Assembly: GCA_902801885.1 (NCBI GenBank)
Contig: CADCJX010000026.1
Span: forward strand, 1 to 32,988
Direction of reading: 5' to 3'
Origin: an uncultured Bacteroidia bacterium
GTDB taxonomy: Bacteria; Bacteroidota; Bacteroidia; Bacteroidales; UBA932
DNA: 32,988 bases
Both the position numbers and the translations under genes were made by a program. The notes below the pieces were generated by a model. The model was not told the DNA's origin. It searched no databases and worked only from the letters and a program-made list of their open reading frames with translations. Below are positions 7,422 through 17,186 of the stretch, in pieces (the first letter of the stretch is position 1; the number at the start of each line of letters is the position of its first letter).

Positions 7422-9872
7422 TTACTGGTTTCTGAATGCATCCAGAACCTTTTCAAGTTCGTCCAGGCTTGAGATCAGGACCTGCCTGGGCTTGGATCCT
7501 TCCTGAGGGCCGACGATGCCGGCAGCTTCGAGCTGGTCCATCACGCGCCCGGCCTTGGCATAGCCCATTCCAAGACGTCTCTGAAGGTCAGAAGTAGAAC
7601 CTCTCTGATTGGTGACGATCATCCTCGCGGCTTCTTCAAACCGCTCGTCAAGGTTCTTCATGTCAACCATGCCACCCGAGCCTTCTTCGGTGGATTCTTC
7701 CACGTCAGGCAGGTAATAAGGCGTGTTATAGCTCTTCTTGTAGCCCTGCTGTGATCCGATGAAACTGGTGAGTTCACCGATCTCGTCACTGTCGATAAGG
7801 GCACACTGTACCCTTTCCATCTCGACTCCGGCATAATAGAGCATGTCTCCCCTACCGATAAGCTTCTCTGCTCCCGGGGAATCCAGGATGGTAGAAGAAT
7901 CGATCCTGGAAATAACCCTGAAGGCTATTCGGGTCGGGAAGTTGGCCTTGATAAGGCCGGTGATGACGTCTACGGAAGGCCTCTGGGTCGCCAGGACGAT
8001 GTGGATACCTGCGGCCCTTCCCTTCTGGGCAAGACGGATGATGGATGTGGAGATGCTCCTGGCCATGGCTTTGGCGTCTCCTCCACCTCCGACAGACATC
8101 GTAAGGTCTGCATATTCATCGACAACCGTGACTATATAGGGCAGGAACCTGTGTCCCTCAGTGGGGAGAAGGTGACGGTCCCTGAACTTGTCATTGTAGA
8201 GCTTGATATTGGGGACATAGGCCTTGCTCAGGAGCTCGTAACGCTGTTCCATCTCTAGGACCAGCGACTTGAGCACCTTCTCGGCCTTATCTGCCTTCTT
8301 GACGATCGCATTCTCCTGTTCCTCCTTTTCATCGTTGCTGGGAAGCACCGCAAGGTAATGGTGTAGCAGCCGACTGTAGGCGGAGAATTCGACCATCTTG
8401 GGGTCGATGAACACGAATTTTAGTTCCGAAGGGTGCTTGGAGTACAGGAGCGAGGCGACCATCGCATTGAGTCCCACTGACTTACCCTGCTTGGTGGCTC
8501 CTGCCACGAGGAGGTGCGGGGCATCAGCCAGGTCGAAGACCTTGACCTTCTGCTGGATGGTGTAACCGATTGCTATCGGGAGCTCTGCCTTGCTGTTCCT
8601 GAATGCGTCATCATTGAGGACGGCCCTCATGGGGACGATCGACGGCTTGTCGTTAGCGACCTCAATTCCTACGGAATCGGTAAGGGTCACAACGCGGACT
8701 CCCCTCGCATGAAGGTACATTCCGATGTCTTCCTGGAGTTTCTTGATCTCGGCGATCTTCACTCCTGGTGCGGGATAAACCTTGTAGAGGGTAACCGTGG
8801 GGCCCACGATGGCCTTGACGTCGTTGATCTGGATGCGGTAGTTCTCGAGGGTCGCACGGATCTTGTTGTTGTTCCTGGCGAGTTCTTCGTCGGTGACTTC
8901 GTGGTGGCCTGATGAATATTCTTCGAGGAGTTCGAGGGAGGGGAACTTGTAGTTGGGGAGTTCGTCGCGGACGTTGATCCTGGGGAGTTCTTTCTTGACT
9001 TCGGTGGATAGGGTGTCGTCCTTGATGACTTCTAGGGGCTGGTTCTGTCCGGAAGGAGTCGGTACCTCGGACGCCTCGCTTCGCTCGGGGGCTTCTTTTG
9101 TTACTAAAGTAGAAACTGCGGGCGTAGATACTGCTGGTTTAGCAATGACCTTAGGGATAATCTCCTTACGAGAAGGATATGGCGGTTCGGACGCCTCGCT
9201 TCGCTCGGCCCCACCGCTCGCAGGGCTCGCGGTCCCCCCGCTGGTGCCGCGGGCGGCATTGTCCTCACTCGCCAAATCCTTCTCGTGATCGGATGAAATA
9301 TCTCCGAGCGAGGCGAACCAGCGGGAGAAGCGGTCACTGATGAAGAAGAGCCAGAGGGCAAGAAGGAGCAGGATCAGGAAGCCGGTGATGACCGGGCCGA
9401 AGAGATTGCGCGACCAGCCGACCACGGCCTCGCCGCACTCTCCTCCAAGTCCTCCTCCGAAGATATTGCTCCAACCGAAGAGATCGGAGATGAAAGACAG
9501 GATGAACGAAGATACAAGGGCACCTGAGACTGTCAGGAGAATGGTCTTGAGCATCGAGTAGTGCCACCTCTGAAGGAGGAGGCGTACCGAGATTGCAAAC
9601 AGAATCACTATCAGGGCCAGGCTGCCGAGACCGAACCATCTGCGTACCAAAAGGTTGGACCATTTATAGCCCAGCTTGCCGGCCAGATTCCTGATTTCTA
9701 CGGAAGTGTCTCCGACAGGGGCGGCCAAGGCGCTCTGGTCGACCTTCCACGTAAAGAAATAGGAAACTGTAGCAAGGAGGGTGAAGACCGTGAAAATGGC
9801 GACGACGAAACCTGTCGTCTTGACCAGTCTCGCTTTGTCATCCTCATCCATGTTCTTCCAAAGCCTCAACAT
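7422..9872 (-). CDS. ftsK: DNA translocase FtsK
   Basis: An 816-residue septal ATPase that pumps DNA during division and chromosome dimer resolution. Four membrane segments are visible (about residues 19-42, 82-102, 110-132, 160-182), then a low-complexity linker (about 190-320), the alpha/beta RecA-like motor, and a winged-helix gamma domain (about 750-816, QRRLGMGYAKAGRVMDQLE). Walker A is GATKQGKS (458-465) with Lys where Gly is common; Walker B ends VVDEYADL (Asp585). LATQRPSVDVITGLIKANFP is the FtsK signature. The linker holds two in-frame copies of a 22-base repeat encoding ERSEASE, one part of a larger palindromic element. I use the ATG at 9870-9872, which shares its A with the upstream TGA; a GTG one codon earlier is possible. 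Confidence 0.95.
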   Translation of the reverse strand: MLRLWKNMDEDDKARLVKTTGFVVAIFTVFTLLATVSYFFTWKVDQSALAAPVGDTSVEIRNLAGKLGYKWSNLLVRRWFGLGSLALIVILFAISVRLLLQRWHYSMLKTILLTVSGALVSSFILSFISDLFGWSNIFGGGLGGECGEAVVGWSRNLFGPVITGFLILLLLALWLFFISDRFSRWFASLGDISSDHEKDLASEDNAARGTSGGTASPASGGAERSEASEPPYPSRKEIIPKVIAKPAVSTPAVSTLVTKEAPERSEASEVPTPSGQNQPLEVIKDDTLSTEVKKELPRINVRDELPNYKFPSLELLEEYSSGHHEVTDEELARNNNKIRATLENYRIQINDVKAIVGPTVTLYKVYPAPGVKIAEIKKLQEDIGMYLHARGVRVVTLTDSVGIEVANDKPSIVPMRAVLNDDAFRNSKAELPIAIGYTIQQKVKVFDLADAPHLLVAGATKQGKSVGLNAMVASLLYSKHPSELKFVFIDPKMVEFSAYSRLLHHYLAVLPSNDEKEEQENAIVKKADKAEKVLKSLVLEMEQRYELLSKAYVPNIKLYNDKFRDRHLLPTEGHRFLPYIVTVVDEYADLTMSVGGGGDAKAMARSISTSIIRLAQKGRAAGIHIVLATQRPSVDVITGLIKANFPTRIAFRVISRIDSSTILDSPGAEKLIGRGDMLYYAGVEMERVQCALIDSDEIGELTSFIGSQQGYKKSYNTPYYLPDVEESTEEGSGGMVDMKNLDERFEEAARMIVTNQRGSTSDLQRRLGMGYAKAGRVMDQLEAAGIVGPQEGSKPRQVLISSLDELEKVLDAFRNQ
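9067..9088. repeat. 22-bp direct repeat, copy 1 (ftsK linker)
   Basis: An exact copy of bases 9187-9208, offset by 120 bases and so in the same reading frame. On the coding strand it contains GCGAAGC, a sequence known to form a very stable mini-hairpin, and encodes part of ERSEASE. It lacks the C-rich blocks that follow copy 2, so it looks like a partial element. Confidence 0.85.
9187..9257. repeat. GC-rich three-hairpin palindromic element in ftsK linker
   Basis: It starts with the 22-bp repeat (9187-9208, core GCTTCGC at 9198-9204), then CCCCACC (9209-9215), an ACCGC/GCGGT stem (9213-9217 with 9229-9233), the block GCGGTCCCCCC (9229-9239), and a GCCG/CGGC hairpin (9246-9257). The order, the exact CCCCACC and GCGGTCCCCCC blocks, and their 20-base spacing match the element in the ManA-like gene at 17828-17897. 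It encodes about residues 205-229 of FtsK. Confidence 0.7.
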
Positions 9873-10537
9873 CACTTCCGGTTCTTGTTGCGGTTGTTCT
9901 TCTTGTTATTCTTCCGGTTCTGTCCGTTCATGCCGAGGTTCATGCCTGGACGGGAGAAGTTCGAATCCTGCGAAATCTTCGTAAGTTCCAATCCTTCAGG
10001 GACCTTGATCCTGTAGTCGGAAAGCTTTTCAATGTCTGCGAATATCGTTTCGTCAGCCACGCTGTCCTTGTTCCAGATAAGGTACTGCTGCCTCATGTAG
10101 ATGGCGAGGGAACGGATCATTGCCGTCTTCACCTCCCCTTCGGGTTCTCCGGCGATCAGGTCGATAATACTCTCTATGTTACGGCCATAATGGGTCGCCC
10201 TCACGGGAGACTTGTCGATCGGAATCACCATGGGCCTGATAGCCTTGGCTTCCGGAAGTGGTGCAGGATAGGGAGAATCTATGTCAAGGTCATAGCCGGC
10301 GATCATGTAAAGATGGTCCCAGAGCTTCTGTTCGAAGTTCTCCTGCTGATGCACCTGAGGGTTAAGAGTCTCCATGACCTTGACGACGGCCTTGGCCTGC
10401 TCGCTACGCTTTGCGCGGTCAGGAATTCCCTTGAGCTGTTCGACCATACGGAGGACGTTCCTCCCGTACTCTGGCATCTGGAGTTTCTCCCTTTCTGTGT
10501 TGTAGAAAAGTTTTATCGTACTGTCGTTAGCTTCCAT
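9872..10537 (-). CDS. DUF4290 family protein
   Basis: A 221-residue cytoplasmic protein with no signal peptide or membrane segment. The central region matches the pattern I know for DUF4290 of Bacteroidota: EYGRNVLRMVEQL, DRAKRSEQAKAVVKVMETLN, FEQKLWDHLYMIAGYDLDID and a following PYP. The function is unknown. The last 20 residues are almost only Asn, Lys and Arg (GQNRKNNKKNNRNKNRK), a disordered basic tail likely to touch nucleic acid or membrane. Its TGA overlaps the ftsK ATG (TGATG), so the two should be translationally coupled; this pairing with ftsK suggests a link to chromosome or cell division, which is inference. A rubrerythrin gene lies 14 bases upstream. Confidence 0.85.
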   Translation of the reverse strand: MEANDSTIKLFYNTEREKLQMPEYGRNVLRMVEQLKGIPDRAKRSEQAKAVVKVMETLNPQVHQQENFEQKLWDHLYMIAGYDLDIDSPYPAPLPEAKAIRPMVIPIDKSPVRATHYGRNIESIIDLIAGEPEGEVKTAMIRSLAIYMRQQYLIWNKDSVADETIFADIEKLSDYRIKVPEGLELTKISQDSNFSRPGMNLGMNGQNRKNNKKNNRNKNRK

Positions 10538-10551
10538 AGTTATATAAAGAC

Positions 10552-11106
10552 CTACTTGTCGAAATAACGCTTCAGGAGACCGTAGAAACCTGAGCCGTGA
10601 CGGGCCTCGTCCTTGGCCATCTCGTGGACGGTATCGTGGATGGCATCATAGCCAAGGGCCTTGGCCTTCATGGCAGTGGCAAGTTTGCCTTCGCATGCTC
10701 CAGCCTCAGCCATGTAACGTTTCTCAAGGTTGGTCTTGGTGTCCCAGACCATCTCCCCAAGGAGTTCGGCGAACTTGGCGGCATGCTCTGCCTCCTCGAA
10801 AGCATAACGCTTGAAAGCTTCTGCAATCTCAGGATAACCCTCACGCTCAGCCTGACGGCTCATTGCGAGATACATTCCTACTTCGGAGCATTCTCCGGCA
10901 AAATCATGGCGCAAGGCCTCGACGATTTCCTTATCCTCGACCATTCCATCACCGAGATGGTGCTCGCAAGCCCATTGGGGGCCTTCAGCTTCTTCCTTTA
11001 TCTCCACAAACTTGGAGGCAGGGGCCTTACACTGGGGACAACGCTCCGGCGGGTTCTCGCCTTCATAGACGTATCCGCAAACCAGACATCTGAATTTCTT
11101 TTTCAT
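10552..11106 (-). CDS. Reverse-type rubrerythrin (rubredoxin domain first)
   Basis: A 184-residue non-haem iron protein that reduces hydrogen peroxide in anaerobes. The rubredoxin site is N-terminal, with CLVC at Cys7/Cys10 and CPQC at Cys23/Cys26. The ferritin-like diiron domain follows, with Glu in [20 protein letters not shown] and a C-terminal DEARHG. Classical rubrerythrins have the opposite order, so this is the reverse type. The start is the ATG at 11104-11106; an upstream in-frame ATG would add 19 residues across the promoter. A good -7 box lies 22 bases upstream. Gaps to the DUF4290 gene are short, so read-through into the ftsK cluster is possible. It points to an anaerobe facing oxygen stress. 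Confidence 0.93.
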   Translation of the reverse strand: MKKKFRCLVCGYVYEGENPPERCPQCKAPASKFVEIKEEAEGPQWACEHHLGDGMVEDKEIVEALRHDFAGECSEVGMYLAMSRQAEREGYPEIAEAFKRYAFEEAEHAAKFAELLGEMVWDTKTNLEKRYMAEAGACEGKLATAMKAKALGYDAIHDTVHEMAKDEARHGSGFYGLLKRYFDK

Positions 11107-11128
11107 GGTAACAAAAATTGTATTTTGA

Positions 11129-11136
11129 CAAATATA
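11129..11136 (-). promoter_or_regulatory. -7 box for the rubrerythrin gene
   Basis: Read leftward, TATATTTG is a full match to TANNTTTG, 22 bases before the ATG. No clear TTTG is present 19 bases further upstream, so the -33 element is weak. Confidence 0.45.
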
Positions 11137-11141
11137 ATAAC

Positions 11142-11149
11142 TAAATTTG
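11142..11149 (+). promoter_or_regulatory. -7 box directly before addB
   Basis: TAAATTTG fully matches TANNTTTG and ends only four bases before the ATG at 11154. If used, the mRNA would be leaderless or nearly so. A TTG lies 21 bases upstream, a slightly long spacing. Confidence 0.35.
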
Positions 11150-11153
11150 ATAA

Positions 11154-14060
11154 ATGAGACCATTCCTCGAACAGGTAGCCGACCACTATATCCAGGCAGG
11201 AGGCATCTCCGGCCGCTGCTTCATATTCCCCAACAGGAGAAGCCAGGTGTTCTTCAAGAAATACCTGGGCGAAGCCGTAAAATCTCTCGGGAGTCCTATC
11301 ATAGCCCCGAAGATGCTGACCATCAATGATTTCTTCTACGAGATAGCAGGCTCGAAGCCCACTGATCGGGTGAGCCTCCTGCTCGAATTGTACGATTGCT
11401 ACAAGGCTCTGTTCCCCAAGGCGGAACCCCTGGACGAGTTCATCTTCTGGGGCGATGTGATCCTGGGAGACTTCGACGATGTGGACAAGTACCTCGCAGA
11501 CCCTTCGCAGCTTTACACCAACATCAAGGAATACAAGGAGATACAGGACACATATTCCTACCTCACCCCAGGGCAGAAGGAGGCGATAGACCGCTTCGTG
11601 AAGCACTTCAGGGATTCGGGCCGCCTTACGGTGAACCTCGATTCAAACAATCCAAATGTGAAGGAGCGGTTCCTTCAGATCTGGAATATCCTGCTGCCAT
11701 TGTACGAGAGTTTCAGGGACAACCTCGTCTCCAAGGGCATGTCATACGAGGGCATGACCTACCGGAGCCTTGCCGAAAGGCTCAGGAAGGAGCCTGTTGC
11801 GGACGTCCTCTCCGCCTCTTTCGGAGATGTCAATGAATATGTGTTCGTGGGTCTCAATGCCCTGAACGAATGCGAGAAGACCTTGATGAAGAAGCTTCGG
11901 GACGCAGGCCTGGGGGCATTCTGCTGGGACTTTTCCAGCAAAATGATAAGGGACAGGCGGAACAATGCCTCACTCTTCATGACCAGAAACCTGGAGGAGT
12001 TCGGACAGGTCTTCCCCATCGACGAAGAAGGACTGCCGCTGCCGGAAGTGGAGGTGATAAGCGTGCCTTCGTCTGTAGGACAGGCAAAACTCATCCCATC
12101 TATCGTCAAGGATGAAGACTATGCCATCGTCCTTCCTGACGAAAGCCTGCTTGTCCCGGTGCTGAACTCCATACCGCCCGAAATCAAGGACATAAACGTC
12201 ACGATAGGCAGCCCCATGCGAGGCAGCGCATATTTCGATTTCATGACCCTGGCCTCCGCCATGCAGATGCACCTGAGGCAGAAAGACGGCAAGTGGTACT
12301 TCTACCACAACCAGGTCTGGGCATTATTCTCATCCGGATTGTTCAGGAAGGTCACCAAGGATGACGAAGTCTTGAGGGAAAGGGTCGATTCGATCAAGAA
12401 GGAAGCAGAATACTATATTCCCCAGGAAAAGCTGAACGGTCTGCCCGTATTCGACCTTATCTTCAGGCCGGTGGTGACTGATCCAAAGTCCACCTCAAGA
12501 GAGCAGGCACGGGCTTTCGTGGAATACCACAAGTCACTGATCCTGGGAATATCGCCCTTGCTGGCTGAAGATCCTGACATGATGGTCGAACTGGAATTCG
12601 CCAGGAAGGCATATTCAGCGATCAACCTCCTTGCCTGCAAGGATTTGGAGATCCTCCCACAGACTTTTGCCAGGCTCCTGGACCAGATCCTCAGTCCCAT
12701 CTCGGTCCCTTTCAATGGTGAGCCCCTCAAAGGCCTCCAGATCATGGGACCCCTGGAGACAAGGGCCCTGGATTTCCGGCATCTGGTCATCCTTTCCTGC
12801 AACGAAGGCATGTTCCCAAGACGGAGCGTCAGTTCTTCATTCATTCCTCCTGAGTTGAGAAAAGGTTTCGGCCTGCCTACATACGAGTTTCAGGACGCGA
12901 TCTGGGCCTATTATTTCTACCGCATGATCCAAAGGGCGGAGACCGTGACCCTGGTCTATGACTCCAGGACAGAAGGGCTCAAGAACGGAGAGGAAAGCCG
13001 CTTCATAAAGCAGCTCGAGTACCACTACAACCTGCCTCTCAAGCGCAGTTTCGTCAGGGCTGAAGCAAGATTGCATGAGGATGATTCGCAGATCATGAAG
13101 ACGGAGGAAGACATAGAGAAACTGTCCGGAATCACCCTTTCCGCATCGTCCTTGAAAAACTACCTGGACTGCCCGGCGAAGTTCTATTTCTCCAAGATAG
13201 CCTGTCTGACGGAGGAGAGCGAGGTCGCGGAAGACCTCGACTCCGGCATGCTCGGAGACGTCTATCATTCGACGATGCAGGCCCTCTACATGGGCGAAGG
13301 AGCTATGGATCCTGACTACGACATGGGTAACAGGAAGGTGAATGCTGCGTTCCCCGGGGCCCTGAAAGAGATCACAAAGGAATTTATCCTTTCCTGGATG
13401 AAGCGGAAGTCCGACATCAAGAAGAGGGTCAGGAGCCTGATCCTCAAGCAGCTACATACCCTCGAAGTGAGCGGGAGGAATCTGGTCCTGGAGAACGTGA
13501 TCGTCCAGTACGTGATGAAGACGCTCCAAAGGGATAAGGAACTCCTGGAGAAACTCGGAGTGCCATCCTTCAAAGTCATAGGCCTGGAAAACAAGTTCGA
13601 GATGAAAATCGATGGCTTCAACTTCGTCGGCTATGTCGACAGGATGGACAGTTTCCTGCCAGGAGAAGTCAGGATCGTAGACTACAAGACCGGCCGGGTC
13701 GAGGCGGACGATGTGGACATAAACGATGGGAATGCCGAGAGGGTTGCGGAAGCCCTCTTCGGGGAAGACAACCAGAAACGTCCCAAGATCGCTTTCCAGC
13801 TTTTCCTCTATGACTACCTTGCGGCATCCAACCCTGAATTCAAAGGCAAGGTGCTTGTCAATTCGGTCTACCAGCCTGCCAAATTCTTTACGGAAGAGGT
13901 CCGGAACGTACCCATGAGCCTGAAATTCAACGAGGAAGTGGAGCAGCGTCTTCACGGTCTTCTCTCCGAGATCAGGAATCCCGAGGCGGGGTGGAGGAGA
14001 ACCGATGACACGAAGACATGTTCATGGTGTGATTTCAAGATGATTTGTGGGAGGCAATAG
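11154..14060 (+). CDS. addB: AddB-like nuclease subunit with iron-sulfur site
   Basis: A 968-residue DNA repair protein that with AddA processes double-strand breaks for RecA. The N-terminal region starts [16 protein letters not shown], as in Bacteroidota AddB relatives. The C-terminal PD-(D/E)XK nuclease shows RIVDYKTG (Asp843, Lys845) followed by the QLFLYDYL helix. Four cysteines fit the AddB 4Fe-4S pattern: Cys673 in LDCPAKFYF, then Cys956-x2-Cys959-x5-Cys965 near the end. [21 protein letters not shown] is a degenerate helicase-like motif. The start ATG follows a possible promoter closely. addA begins two bases after the stop, so they form an operon. It could also be listed simply as a PD-(D/E)XK nuclease family protein. 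Confidence 0.92.
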   Translation: MRPFLEQVADHYIQAGGISGRCFIFPNRRSQVFFKKYLGEAVKSLGSPIIAPKMLTINDFFYEIAGSKPTDRVSLLLELYDCYKALFPKAEPLDEFIFWGDVILGDFDDVDKYLADPSQLYTNIKEYKEIQDTYSYLTPGQKEAIDRFVKHFRDSGRLTVNLDSNNPNVKERFLQIWNILLPLYESFRDNLVSKGMSYEGMTYRSLAERLRKEPVADVLSASFGDVNEYVFVGLNALNECEKTLMKKLRDAGLGAFCWDFSSKMIRDRRNNASLFMTRNLEEFGQVFPIDEEGLPLPEVEVISVPSSVGQAKLIPSIVKDEDYAIVLPDESLLVPVLNSIPPEIKDINVTIGSPMRGSAYFDFMTLASAMQMHLRQKDGKWYFYHNQVWALFSSGLFRKVTKDDEVLRERVDSIKKEAEYYIPQEKLNGLPVFDLIFRPVVTDPKSTSREQARAFVEYHKSLILGISPLLAEDPDMMVELEFARKAYSAINLLACKDLEILPQTFARLLDQILSPISVPFNGEPLKGLQIMGPLETRALDFRHLVILSCNEGMFPRRSVSSSFIPPELRKGFGLPTYEFQDAIWAYYFYRMIQRAETVTLVYDSRTEGLKNGEESRFIKQLEYHYNLPLKRSFVRAEARLHEDDSQIMKTEEDIEKLSGITLSASSLKNYLDCPAKFYFSKIACLTEESEVAEDLDSGMLGDVYHSTMQALYMGEGAMDPDYDMGNRKVNAAFPGALKEITKEFILSWMKRKSDIKKRVRSLILKQLHTLEVSGRNLVLENVIVQYVMKTLQRDKELLEKLGVPSFKVIGLENKFEMKIDGFNFVGYVDRMDSFLPGEVRIVDYKTGRVEADDVDINDGNAERVAEALFGEDNQKRPKIAFQLFLYDYLAASNPEFKGKVLVNSVYQPAKFFTEEVRNVPMSLKFNEEVEQRLHGLLSEIRNPEAGWRRTDDTKTCSWCDFKMICGRQ

Positions 14061-14062
14061 CT

Positions 14063-17000
14063 ATGATAGAGATTCTCAAGGCATCAGCCGGTTCCGGAAA
14101 GACTTTCAACCTGGCCAGGACTTACATAAAACTCCTCCTGCAGAATGAGGATCCCACTGCCTACAGGCACATCCTTGCCGTGACTTTCACGAACAAGGCG
14201 ACCGACGAGATGAAAAGCAGGATCCTCAAGGAACTCCACAGGCTCTCCACGGAGCCTGGAAAATCCCAGTACACCAAGGACTTCGTACCTTCATTGTTCC
14301 CGACTGAGGCAGCTCTGCAAAAAAAGGCCGAAGATGTTCTTTTCAACATCCTCCACGACTACAGCGCCTTCTCCGTGAGCACAATAGACCGCTTCTTCCA
14401 GCAGACGCTGAAAGCCTTTTCCAAGGAGATCGGCCAGTTCGCCTCCTACCAGGTCGAGCTGGACAAGGACTCCCTCGTCAGCGAGAGCGTGGACAGGATC
14501 CTGGACTCGCTTACGGAGGACAACAAGGCTCTTCTCGGCTGGCTCAGCGACAGCATGATGGACCAGCTGGAGCAGGGCCACAGGTTCAACCTCGAAGGGA
14601 GCCTTTCAGACATGGCGAAGCGTCTCAAGTCCGACGAGCACAGGGCCGTGGTGGAGGAATATGGTATCGATGAAGAAAAAACATATTCAAAGGAAAACCT
14701 GACCAGGATGAAGTCCAGGTTCAGGGAGGTCATTAATTCCTACGTCAAGGAAGTGAAAGCGGCTGCCACAGCAGTCTCAGATGCTTTCGCCCAGGCCGGG
14801 GTCTCCCCTGCCGAAACCTCCAGGGGATTCATGGCCGGGGTTCTGGACAAATTCAGTGCGATGGACTCCCGTTCCACCTTGCCAAATCTTACTGAATCAT
14901 TCAGGAAAAAGGCCGAAGATTTCAGTACTTGGTTCAAAAAGGCCGACCAGCCGAAATACAACTCCATGGAAGGGACCCTAGTACCACCGGTTGCCAGGCT
15001 GATAGACACATACGACAAAGGTCTCAAGACCTTTAACACCGCAAGGATACTGCTCGGCCAGACCAACGACCTGGGGATCGCTTCCGAACTCTCAAAGGAA
15101 TTCCGGAATCTCTTGAAAGAGAAGAACGTACTGAGCCTCGACGACTCCAATCAGATCTTGAAAGGGATTATTGACGGTTCCGACGCTCCGTTCATCTACG
15201 AAAAGCTCGGTGTACGATTCGAGCATTTCCTCCTCGATGAGTTCCAAGACACTTCCAAGGTTCAGTGGGAGAATTTCAAGCCTCTCATTTCGAACAGCGA
15301 TGCCTCCGGAAACGAGAATCTTCTCGTCGGCGATGTGAAGCAGAGCATCTACCGCTGGAGAGGGTCCGACTGGAAGTTGATGGCAAAGGATGTCGCAGAA
15401 GAATTCCCCGGAGCTGTCAATGAAAGCCTGGAAGGCAACTGGAGAAGCCTTAGGAATATCGTCGAGTTCAACAACTCTTTCTTCAGGTATGCCGCTGCAG
15501 AGTTGGACAGGATCTATGGTCATGATGCCTCGATTTCTGTGTCTTCAATCTACGGTGGAGATAGCTCAAAGGGTCAGGAAGTAATGACCGGGGACCCGTC
15601 CGAAGGGCTTGTGGAAGCGGTCTTCTGCCCCCAAGACGCACAGGATGACCACATTCTGGACACAATCTGCAAGGTCATCGACTCGGGAGCAAAACCCGGA
15701 GACATAACCGTCCTGGTACGAAACAACCAGGAAGGTTCTGAAGTTGCAGGTTTCCTGATGGATAAAGGAATTGATGTCATTTCAGATGACTCCTTGCACT
15801 TGAAGTCCTCTTTCATGGTCAGGAAACTGGTCTCCCTGATCTCGTCGGTCAAGAACCCGGATGACACCATAGGTTCCTATCTTGCTACAAAGGCCGGTCT
15901 TGAGGCCGGAAAGATATCTTTCCACTCGCTTCCAGACCTGTGTGAACAGCTCCTGAGACTCCTTCAGAAGAATGAGGATCCCGAAATCATGAAGGACGAG
16001 ACTCTCTACATCCAGTCTTTCATGGATTACGTGCAGGACCACGTGGCCTCGAACGGCAACTCCCTGGACGCCTTCCTGAAGGCCTGGGACGAAGCCGATC
16101 CAAAGGTGAGTTCGCCCTCCGACGTGAATGCCGTGCGGGTCATGACTATCCACAAGGCCAAGGGATTGGAGTTCCCTTATGTCATATTCCCATATTCAGA
16201 AAAGGTCACCCTGTTCAAGGCCCATTCTTCATGGACGGTGCCGTCGGTGGATGGGACACCCCTCCAGGACATCGGCAACACCGCGTTCGACGTGACCCTG
16301 TCATCTGGAAGCGCCAGCACCTTGTTCGAGAAGGACTACAGGCAGGAGTTGCTGCTCCAGTACATCGACAACATCAACACCTACTATGTCGCCCTGACCA
16401 GGGCATCCAAGGGGATGACGATAATCTCCGACATAGACTCCAAGCCGGAAGGCAGCTTCGCCGGACTGTTGCGGGGTTACCTTGAAGGGTTCGGAGCCTC
16501 GGAAGGTTTCTCCGAGGAGAGTGATAATGATGAAGAAGTAATGTTCAGGAAAGGCTCGATGTACGATTTCAGCCGCCTGGAAAGGAAGGAAGAGGACATC
16601 ACAGGGATAGAACCTGGATTCCCCTCCTTCCCCTTGAATCCGGAGGGCGAAGAAGGTACTGAAAGGGGAAGGCTCAGGGTCTCCACAGATGCGGCCGATT
16701 TCTTTACCGCGGAAGGAATGGCAAGGGCGGAGGCCAGGCACAACGGCACAGTGCTCCATGACATCCTGTCGAGGGTGAGGGTGCCTTCCGATCTTGAACC
16801 GGCCGTGCTTCAGGCGGTCAGGGACGGAGAACTTGAGCCTGAACGTAAAGACGATGTGCTAAGGCTGCTTTCTGAAAGAATATCTTCCCGTTCGGAGTGG
16901 TTCCCGGTGAGCGGGACGGCAATTCTCAACGAGACTTCGCTCTTCGACACAGACGGCAGGGAGTGGCGCCCGGACCGCGTGGTGATCCGGGACGGGAAGG

Positions 17001-17143
17001 TCACGGTCATAGACTACAAGTTCGGTGAGCATAACCCCCACTACAGGAAGCAGGTCGCAAGGTACGCCGCAATCTACCGCCGCCTCGGCTACGAGGACGT
17101 CTCCACAGCCATCTGGTACGTCCCCTCCGACGAAGTGGATTGA
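14063..17143 (+). CDS. addA: AddA-like UvrD-family helicase/nuclease
   Basis: A 1026-residue SF1A helicase with a C-terminal nuclease, the motor partner of AddB in double-strand break resection. Motif I is ASAGSGKT (residues 7-14), Ia HILAVTFTNKATDEMK, II LLDEFQDTSKVQW (Asp392, Glu393), III/IV VGDVKQSIYRWRGSDW, V VMTIHKAKGLEFPYVI, VI YYVALTRASKGM. The nuclease motif VTVIDYKFGE (Asp984, Lys986) with QVARYAAIYRRLGY lies at the C-terminus. The start is the ATG at 14063, two bases past the addB stop, because the Walker A motif usually lies within the first dozen residues; an upstream TTG would overlap addB. No RecD-like subunit is nearby. Confidence 0.95.
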   Translation: MIEILKASAGSGKTFNLARTYIKLLLQNEDPTAYRHILAVTFTNKATDEMKSRILKELHRLSTEPGKSQYTKDFVPSLFPTEAALQKKAEDVLFNILHDYSAFSVSTIDRFFQQTLKAFSKEIGQFASYQVELDKDSLVSESVDRILDSLTEDNKALLGWLSDSMMDQLEQGHRFNLEGSLSDMAKRLKSDEHRAVVEEYGIDEEKTYSKENLTRMKSRFREVINSYVKEVKAAATAVSDAFAQAGVSPAETSRGFMAGVLDKFSAMDSRSTLPNLTESFRKKAEDFSTWFKKADQPKYNSMEGTLVPPVARLIDTYDKGLKTFNTARILLGQTNDLGIASELSKEFRNLLKEKNVLSLDDSNQILKGIIDGSDAPFIYEKLGVRFEHFLLDEFQDTSKVQWENFKPLISNSDASGNENLLVGDVKQSIYRWRGSDWKLMAKDVAEEFPGAVNESLEGNWRSLRNIVEFNNSFFRYAAAELDRIYGHDASISVSSIYGGDSSKGQEVMTGDPSEGLVEAVFCPQDAQDDHILDTICKVIDSGAKPGDITVLVRNNQEGSEVAGFLMDKGIDVISDDSLHLKSSFMVRKLVSLISSVKNPDDTIGSYLATKAGLEAGKISFHSLPDLCEQLLRLLQKNEDPEIMKDETLYIQSFMDYVQDHVASNGNSLDAFLKAWDEADPKVSSPSDVNAVRVMTIHKAKGLEFPYVIFPYSEKVTLFKAHSSWTVPSVDGTPLQDIGNTAFDVTLSSGSASTLFEKDYRQELLLQYIDNINTYYVALTRASKGMTIISDIDSKPEGSFAGLLRGYLEGFGASEGFSEESDNDEEVMFRKGSMYDFSRLERKEEDITGIEPGFPSFPLNPEGEEGTERGRLRVSTDAADFFTAEGMARAEARHNGTVLHDILSRVRVPSDLEPAVLQAVRDGELEPERKDDVLRLLSERISSRSEWFPVSGTAILNETSLFDTDGREWRPDRVVIRDGKVTVIDYKFGEHNPHYRKQVARYAAIYRRLGYEDVSTAIWYVPSDEVD

Positions 17144-17156
17144 CAAATTGTTTTTG

Positions 17157-17164
17157 TATATTTG
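17157..17164 (+). promoter_or_regulatory. -7 box for the ManA-like gene
   Basis: TATATTTG is a full match to TANNTTTG and lies 22 bases before the ATG at 17187. It starts 13 bases past the addA stop. A TTTG at exactly 19 bases upstream is absent. It suggests the ManA-like/S4/SusCD cluster is transcribed apart from addBA. Confidence 0.45.
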
Positions 17165-17186
17165 ATAATTGAGACATAATAATCAC

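Noticed and set aside
9067-9208. Possible CRISPR or tandem array from the 22-bp repeat
   Set aside because: Only two copies, inside the coding frame of FtsK, with no further unit and no cas genes.
11107-11153. Strong divergent promoter pair with full -33 elements between rubrerythrin and addB
   Set aside because: Both -7 boxes match well, but neither has TTTG at 19 bases, so only the -7 boxes are listed.
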